Under the pieces are notes generated by a model. The model was given only the letters and a program-made list of their open reading frames with translations, was not told the origin of the DNA and searched no databases. From contig NZ_BAABHD010000074.1 of the NCBI RefSeq assembly GCF_039541915.1, positions 1 to 64,000 of the forward strand: a stretch of 64,000 bases of DNA, given 5' to 3'. The position numbers were made by a program, and so were the translations under genes. This DNA comes from Nibrella saemangeumensis (GTDB taxonomy: Bacteria > Bacteroidota > Bacteroidia > Cytophagales > Spirosomataceae). The first letter of the stretch is position 1. Each line of letters opens with the position of its first letter. Shown here piece after piece: positions 59,621 through 64,000 of the stretch.

Positions 59621-60979
59621 ATGGCCAAGCCGATTGCAATAAAAAAAGGATTTGATATAAAACTTGCAGGTAGCCCCAATAAAACGCTTTCCGACACTCC
59701 TCTATCTGATGTAGTCGCTCTTCGGCCTCCGGATTTTCCGGAGGTAATCCCCAAGGTACTGGTCGAACCGGGTACCGATGTCCTGGCGGGGCAAGCGATC
59801 TATTTCGACAAGAACCGTCCTGACCTCCGGTTTACTTCACCCGTCAGTGGGGAAGTAGTCGAAGTGGTACGGGGCGAAAAACGACGTATCCTCGAAATCC
59901 GGATTCTGCCCGACAAAGGTGACAGCCGCTATGTTGAGTTCGCCCGCACCAATCCCGCCCAACTGGACCGCCAGGAGCTTATTGAGCAGCTATCTGAGAG
60001 TGGCTGCTGGGCGTATATCCGGCAGCGCCCCTTCTCGCTGATCGCTGATCCGCTCGATACGCCCAAGGCTATTTTTGTGTCCTGTTTTGATACCGCTCCG
60101 CTGGCACCGGATCTCAGCTACATCATCGGCTTTGAGAAAGAGAATTTTTTGACCGGACTTGCTGCACTCCGGCAACTGGCCAACGGTAATCTGCACCTGA
60201 GTTTTGGCCGCAGTCTGCCTGAAAGTCTGACCGAAGCCGAACTGGAACCCCTGGGCCGGGTACATTACTTTCAGGGGCCGCATCCGGCCGGCAACGTGGG
60301 TGTACAGATCCACCACATTGACCCTATTCAGAAAGGCGACATTGTTTGGTATGTGCACCCGCAGGACGTGATCATTATCGGCCGGCTTTTCCGCGAGGGA
60401 CGCTACCGGGCCGACCGCATCATCGCCCTTACCGGCAGCAGTGTTACCGCACCCCAGTATTTCCGGATGGCGACCGGCCAGCGCATCAGCAGCATCACCG
60501 AGGGCCGGGTGGCAGGCGATGCCTTTGTCCGCTATATCCAGGGTAACGTGCTGACGGGCCAGACCTCCGCGCCCACTGAGTTCCTGTCGTTCTATACCAA
60601 CCAGCTTACCCTGATCCCGGAGGGCAATGAACCAGAGTTTCTAGGCTGGCTGCTGCCGGGCCTTGGAAAGCTGAGTCTGTCACGTACCTTCTTCTCCTGG
60701 CTAACCCCCACCCGTACCTATAACCTCGATACCAATCTGCATGGTGAAGAGCGGGCCTTTGTGCTGACGGGTCAGTACGACAAGGTCTTGCCCATGAACA
60801 TTTACCCCGTCCACCTGCTGAAGGCCATTCTGGCCAGAGACATTGAACGGATGGAACAGCTGGGCATTTACGAAGTCTCCGAAGAAGATTTTGCCCTCTG
60901 CGAATTTGTGTGTACCTCCAAAATCGACGTCCAGCGCATCATTGCCGAAGGACTTCAATACGCTAGACAAGAAGGTTAA
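59621..60979 (+). CDS. nqrA: Na+-translocating NADH:quinone reductase subunit A
   Basis: This 452-residue soluble subunit is of the Na+-pumping NADH:quinone oxidoreductase. It starts MAKPIAIKKGFDIKLAG and contains the FTSPVSGEVVEVVRGEKR lipoyl-like domain, GPHPAGNVGVQIHHIDPI and the C-terminal SEEDFALCEFVCTSK. NqrA lies on the cytoplasmic face and has been linked to quinone binding. ATG 59621 is used instead of the TTG at 59588 because it gives the family N-terminus. It heads the nqr operon. Confidence 0.96.
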   Translation: MAKPIAIKKGFDIKLAGSPNKTLSDTPLSDVVALRPPDFPEVIPKVLVEPGTDVLAGQAIYFDKNRPDLRFTSPVSGEVVEVVRGEKRRILEIRILPDKGDSRYVEFARTNPAQLDRQELIEQLSESGCWAYIRQRPFSLIADPLDTPKAIFVSCFDTAPLAPDLSYIIGFEKENFLTGLAALRQLANGNLHLSFGRSLPESLTEAELEPLGRVHYFQGPHPAGNVGVQIHHIDPIQKGDIVWYVHPQDVIIIGRLFREGRYRADRIIALTGSSVTAPQYFRMATGQRISSITEGRVAGDAFVRYIQGNVLTGQTSAPTEFLSFYTNQLTLIPEGNEPEFLGWLLPGLGKLSLSRTFFSWLTPTRTYNLDTNLHGEERAFVLTGQYDKVLPMNIYPVHLLKAILARDIERMEQLGIYEVSEEDFALCEFVCTSKIDVQRIIAEGLQYARQEG

Positions 60980-60989
60980 TCTGTTTCAG

Positions 60990-61031
60990 GTTCCAGGTTT
61001 CAGGTTTACCTACCAGCCTGAAACCTGGAAC
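60990..61031. repeat. Perfect 15-bp inverted repeat of the CCAGGTTTCAGG type between nqrA and nqrB
   Basis: GTTCCAGGTTTCAGG (60990-61004) pairs exactly with CCTGAAACCTGGAAC (61017-61031) around a 12-base loop. No T tract follows, so it is not an obvious terminator and the operon continues. It could stabilise or tune the mRNA. Words such as AACCTGGAAC are common intergenic repeats in Bacteroidota (from memory). Confidence 0.75.
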
Positions 61032-61068
61032 AATTTTGATTTCCTAACCCGCTTTAATAAGTACTGCC

Positions 61069-62226
61069 GTGAAAATAGCTCGTCAATTAGTAGACTCGGT
61101 CAAGCCGCATTTTGAGAAAGGGGGTAAACTTGAAAAGTTTCATCCGGCTTTCGACGCCCTCGAAACGTTCCTGTTCGTGCCGGGGAGTACCACCCGGCAT
61201 GGTGTCCATATCCGCGATGCCATGGATATGAAGCGTACTATGTTTACGGTAATCATTGCCCTGATACCAACGCTCCTGTTCGGGATGTGGAATGTAGGGT
61301 ACCAGCACTACCGCGCCTACGGCATGGAGATGTCGCTGTTCGATAATTTCATGTTCGGCTTCTGGAAAGTACTGCCCATTGTTATTGTCTCGTACGCTGT
61401 CGGCCTGGGTGTTGAGTTTTTGTTCGCCATTGTCCGCAATCACCAGGTCAGCGAAGGGTATCTGGTCACGGGGCTGCTGATTCCGCTGACCCTGCCCGTA
61501 ACGATTCCGCTCTGGATGGTGGCGCTGGCGGCCGTATTCTGCACGCTGCTGGGCAAAGAGATTTTCGGCGGTACGGGCATGAACTTCATGAACCCGGCAC
61601 TGCTGGCCCGCGCCTTTCTGTTCTTCGCGTTTCCGGCCTATATGTCGGGCGACGTCTGGACGGATCTCTCTCCCGAACCCGGCCACGCCATTGTCGATGC
61701 TTATTCGGGCGCTACCAACCTGGTCGCGTTTGACACCAACTACCGCCAGATGGCCAGCGTCCCGGGTATGTTCTGGGGTATTGAACAGGGTTCCATTGGC
61801 GAAACCAGCGTTTTTGCCTGTCTGCTCGGTGCGTTTATTCTGATTATCACCGGGGTCGGTAGCTGGAAAATCATTGCCTCCTGCTTTGCCGGGGCCTGGG
61901 TTATGGGAGCGTTTTTGAACCTGGTCGCTCCTGTCGAGCTGATCAACAACGCCATGCACACGCCGGCCTATTACCACTGGCTGCTGGGCGGTTTTGCCTT
62001 CGGAGCGGTGTATATGGCGACCGATCCGGTTTCGGCGGCCCAGACCGAACGGGGCAAATGGGTTTACGGCCTGCTGATTGGAGCGTTTACGGTTATTTTA
62101 CGGGTGTTCAACCCGGCTTACCCGGAGGGGGTAATGCTGAGCATTCTGCTGATGAATGTCTTTGCCCCGCTGATTGATTACGTCGTTGTCGAGCAACACA
62201 TCAAAAACCGCGTTAAACGTGCATAG
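61069..62226 (+). CDS. nqrB: Na+-translocating NADH:quinone reductase subunit B
   Basis: This 385-residue integral membrane subunit starts at GTG 61069 and has about ten TM segments. The covalent FMN site is DAYSGATNL with Thr216. RNHQVSEGYLVTGLLIPLTLP and NFMNPALLARAF are conserved NqrB/RnfD segments. It carries part of the Na+ pathway and redox chain. Its end overlaps the nqrC GTG by 8 bases. Confidence 0.95.
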   Translation: MKIARQLVDSVKPHFEKGGKLEKFHPAFDALETFLFVPGSTTRHGVHIRDAMDMKRTMFTVIIALIPTLLFGMWNVGYQHYRAYGMEMSLFDNFMFGFWKVLPIVIVSYAVGLGVEFLFAIVRNHQVSEGYLVTGLLIPLTLPVTIPLWMVALAAVFCTLLGKEIFGGTGMNFMNPALLARAFLFFAFPAYMSGDVWTDLSPEPGHAIVDAYSGATNLVAFDTNYRQMASVPGMFWGIEQGSIGETSVFACLLGAFILIITGVGSWKIIASCFAGAWVMGAFLNLVAPVELINNAMHTPAYYHWLLGGFAFGAVYMATDPVSAAQTERGKWVYGLLIGAFTVILRVFNPAYPEGVMLSILLMNVFAPLIDYVVVEQHIKNRVKRA

Positions 62227-62935
62227 CAACCGATATACCCTGATTTATGCCGCCGTGCTGTCTGTCATTACGGCGGTGGTACTGGCCGTAGCCGCTGAGG
62301 GCCTGAAGCCGGCGCAGGAGGCCAATATAGCCCTCGACAAAAAATCGAATATCCTGCGGGCCGTGCGGTTCAGCTCCGAAAAAAGGGCCGAATTGGAACA
62401 GGCTTACGCCACCCGCATTCAGGAGATTGTGGTGGATGCTTCCGGCAACGAGAAAACCGGTATCCGGGCGACAGCCGTCGATATGAAAGATGAGATTGGC
62501 AAAAAACCGGAAGCGCGCGATCTGCCGTTGTACGTATATACGGGCGATGGCGGTAAGAAGTATTACATCATCCCCGTTCGGGGTGTCGGCCTGTGGGGCC
62601 CTATCTGGGGGTATGTGTCGCTGGAGGATGACTTCAACACCGTTTATGGCACGTATTTCGACCATAAGGGCGAAACCCCCGGCCTGGGAGCCGAAATTTC
62701 CGAGATTCCTTTTCAACAACAGTTCCAGGGCAAGAAGATCATGTCGGACGATAACCAGTTTATCTCCGTCAACGTGATCAAGAAGAGCGAAAAAAGCGCG
62801 GTTGGCAACGAACACCGCGTAGACGCCATTTCGGGAGGCACCATTACCTCCCGCGGCACCGACGCGATGCTGAAAAACTGCATCGCCCCGTATCTGGCTT
62901 ATTTTCAGAAGGTAAAAGGCAGTAATCGAATGTAG
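62219..62935 (+). CDS. nqrC: Na+-translocating NADH:quinone reductase subunit C
   Basis: This 238-residue protein has one N-terminal TM (LIYAAVLSVITAVVLAVAA) and a periplasmic FMN-binding domain. The FMN-linked Thr is about T208 in DAISGGTITSRGT (SGGT, a variant of SGAT). RGVGLWGPIWGYVSL is a further conserved block. GTG 62219 overlaps the nqrB stop; the longer frame upstream lies within nqrB. Confidence 0.93.
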   Translation: MHSNRYTLIYAAVLSVITAVVLAVAAEGLKPAQEANIALDKKSNILRAVRFSSEKRAELEQAYATRIQEIVVDASGNEKTGIRATAVDMKDEIGKKPEARDLPLYVYTGDGGKKYYIIPVRGVGLWGPIWGYVSLEDDFNTVYGTYFDHKGETPGLGAEISEIPFQQQFQGKKIMSDDNQFISVNVIKKSEKSAVGNEHRVDAISGGTITSRGTDAMLKNCIAPYLAYFQKVKGSNRM

Positions 62936-62938
62936 CTG

Positions 62939-62972
62939 TTTCTGGTTCCAGCCGGGCGGACGGAACCAGAAA
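62939..62972. repeat. Perfect 11-bp inverted repeat between nqrC and nqrD
   Basis: TTTCTGGTTCC (62939-62949) pairs with GGAACCAGAAA (62962-62972) around a 12-base loop in the short gap before nqrD. Its wording resembles the repeat between nqrA and nqrB, and no T tract follows. Confidence 0.6.
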
Positions 62973-62997
62973 TATATAACCTGAAACATTAAAGATC

Positions 62998-63717
62998 ATG
63001 CAGGCAGAAACCACCCCCATTGCTACTCCCACGCCAGTTTCGGAGCCCCCAAAAGCTCCCCGGCGTCGATTAACCCTGAAGCGGGAAGATCTTCTTTCCA
63101 AGAAGGATCTGAAAACCTTACGTGACCCGCTCGACGATACCAACCCGGTTACGGTGCAGGTCTTGGGTATCTGCTCGGCGCTGGCCGTAACGGTGCAGAT
63201 GAAACCGGCCCTTATTATGGCCCTGGGCGTTACGTTTGTAACCGCTTTTTCCAACCTCATTATTTCCGCTATCCGGAATTCCATTCCCAATCGCATCCGC
63301 ATTATTGTGCAGCTGATTGTGGTGGCCATGCTGGTGACCATTGTCGACCAACTTCTGAAAGCCTATATGTTCGACATCAGCCGCAAGCTGTCGGTATTTG
63401 TGGGGCTGATCATTACAAACTGCATCGTGATGGGGCGGCTCGAAGCCTTCGCCTTGGCGCAGCGCCCCTGGCCGGCGTTTCTGGATGGCATTGGCAACGG
63501 TGTAGGGTATGGTATCATCCTGGTTGCCGTCGCGTTCTTCCGCGAACTGCTGGGTGCCGGCACGCTATTCGGCTATAAGGTTGTTCCCCAGTTCCTGTAC
63601 GATATGGGCTACGTCAACAACGGGTTGATGGTCTTGCCGCCGGCCGCCCTGTTCCTGATCGGCATCTTTATCTGGTGGCAGCGCAGCCGCAACCGGAAGC
63701 TCATCAATGTGTCTTAA
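62998..63717 (+). CDS. nqrD: Na+-translocating NADH:quinone reductase subunit D
   Basis: This 239-residue integral membrane subunit has about six TM segments and, unusually, a hydrophilic N-terminal extension of about 35 residues (ETTPIATPTPVSEPPKAPRR) before the family start KDLKTLRDPLDDTNPV. IVMGRLEAFALAQRPWPAFLDG and GNGVGYGIILVAVAFFREL are conserved NqrD/RnfE segments carrying the iron-centre Cys region (TNCIVMGRL). NqrD pairs with NqrE in the membrane. Confidence 0.94.
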   Translation: MQAETTPIATPTPVSEPPKAPRRRLTLKREDLLSKKDLKTLRDPLDDTNPVTVQVLGICSALAVTVQMKPALIMALGVTFVTAFSNLIISAIRNSIPNRIRIIVQLIVVAMLVTIVDQLLKAYMFDISRKLSVFVGLIITNCIVMGRLEAFALAQRPWPAFLDGIGNGVGYGIILVAVAFFRELLGAGTLFGYKVVPQFLYDMGYVNNGLMVLPPAALFLIGIFIWWQRSRNRKLINVS

Positions 63718-63729
63718 TTCTATTCTGTC

Positions 63730-64000
63730 ATGGAACACTATCTGAATCTGTTCATAAAAGCCGTCTTTATTGAGAACGTGATCTTTGCGTTCTTCCTGGG
63801 CATGTGCTCGTTTCTGGCCGTGTCCAAGAAGCTTAAAACGGCATTCGGGCTGGGGCTGGCGGTTATTTTTGTGATGATCCTGACCACCCCGCTCAATTAC
63901 CTGATCCTGCGCTACACCCTGGGCGAAGGGGCTCTGAGCTGGATACACTCCTCGCTGGCGTCGGTAGACCTGACGTTCCTGTCGTTTATCCTGTTCATTG
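63730..64000 (+). CDS. nqrE: Na+-translocating NADH:quinone reductase subunit E (3' truncated by window)
   Basis: From ATG 63730 the frame is open to the window end (90 codons). It begins MEHYLNLFIKAVFIENVIFA and has FFLGMCSFLAVSKKLKTAFG and TTPLNYLILRY, the N-terminal NqrE/RnfA segments including the iron-centre Cys of GMCSFLAVS. It starts 12 bases after nqrD; nqrF would be expected next. Confidence 0.93.
   Translation, partial: MEHYLNLFIKAVFIENVIFAFFLGMCSFLAVSKKLKTAFGLGLAVIFVMILTTPLNYLILRYTLGEGALSWIHSSLASVDLTFLSFILFI

Noticed and set aside
59512..59754. 80-residue hydrophobic minus-strand ORF between propeller kinase 2 and nqrA
   Set aside because: It mostly overlaps the start of nqrA in antisense and has no conserved motif; hydrophobicity alone is not enough.
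61087..61977. 296-residue minus-strand ORF antisense to nqrB
   Set aside because: Its His/Gln/Arg-rich composition is that of a complement of a membrane-protein gene; nqrB on the plus strand is certain.
62213..62989. 258-residue minus-strand ORF antisense to nqrC
   Set aside because: It is a complement-frame shadow of nqrC without a known domain.

Overview
The window looks like chromosomal DNA of a Bacteroidota member of the order Cytophagales, most like the Spirosoma/Rudanella group; the genus is inference. The signs are a type IX secretion C-terminal sorting domain, Y_Y_Y/propeller-type sensor kinases, an Nqr sodium pump, a topoisomerase I without zinc-finger cysteines, upstream boxes of the form TAnnTTTG, and several intergenic inverted repeats built from short repeated words.

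Layout. 1-2440: end of an unidentified gene, an anchored OmpA-like protein and two paralogous membrane-anchored helix-hairpin-helix proteins. 2456-6599 (minus): topA, a sirtuin and an endonuclease III-like glycosylase. 7031-9298: aconitase, closed by a strong terminator. 9431-13096: a sulfatase, then a HAD phosphatase / ROK kinase / SIS isomerase cassette. 13100-17563: a sulfite-oxidase-like molybdoenzyme, a Uma2 nuclease-fold protein, pheA and parE.

17825-44731 is a long, nearly all plus-strand surface polysaccharide locus. It holds an SLBB outer-membrane export protein, a chain-length protein, a Wzm/Wzt ABC exporter with a C-terminal glycan-binding extension, a DegT aminotransferase, WbqC- and NeuD-like modifying proteins, about a dozen glycosyltransferases of the GT2, GT4, GT8-like, GT9 and GT39-like types, an O-antigen ligase/polymerase-like membrane protein, a WcaF-like acetyltransferase and a WecA-like initiating transferase. 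Many genes overlap by 1-4 bases, so one co-translated operon or a few long ones is likely. The locus ends in a strong terminator.

45624-49994 is a stressosome operon: RsbR, RsbS, RsbT, an RsbX-like phosphatase fused to a second GHKL kinase domain, and a PAS histidine kinase whose N-terminus looks like a degenerate RsbT. There is no sigma-B gene, so signalling appears to be rerouted into a histidine kinase. This is the most interesting system in the window.

50018-59249 holds two large minus-strand propeller histidine kinases on either side of a frameshifted nidogen-like/T9SS surface protein. A near-identical palindrome (ATACCC(C)-4 nt-GGGGTAT) lies about 80-120 bases upstream of each kinase. 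59621-64000 is the start of the nqrABCDE operon, cut by the window end inside nqrE. No rRNA, tRNA, CRISPR array, insertion sequence or phage gene was recognised.
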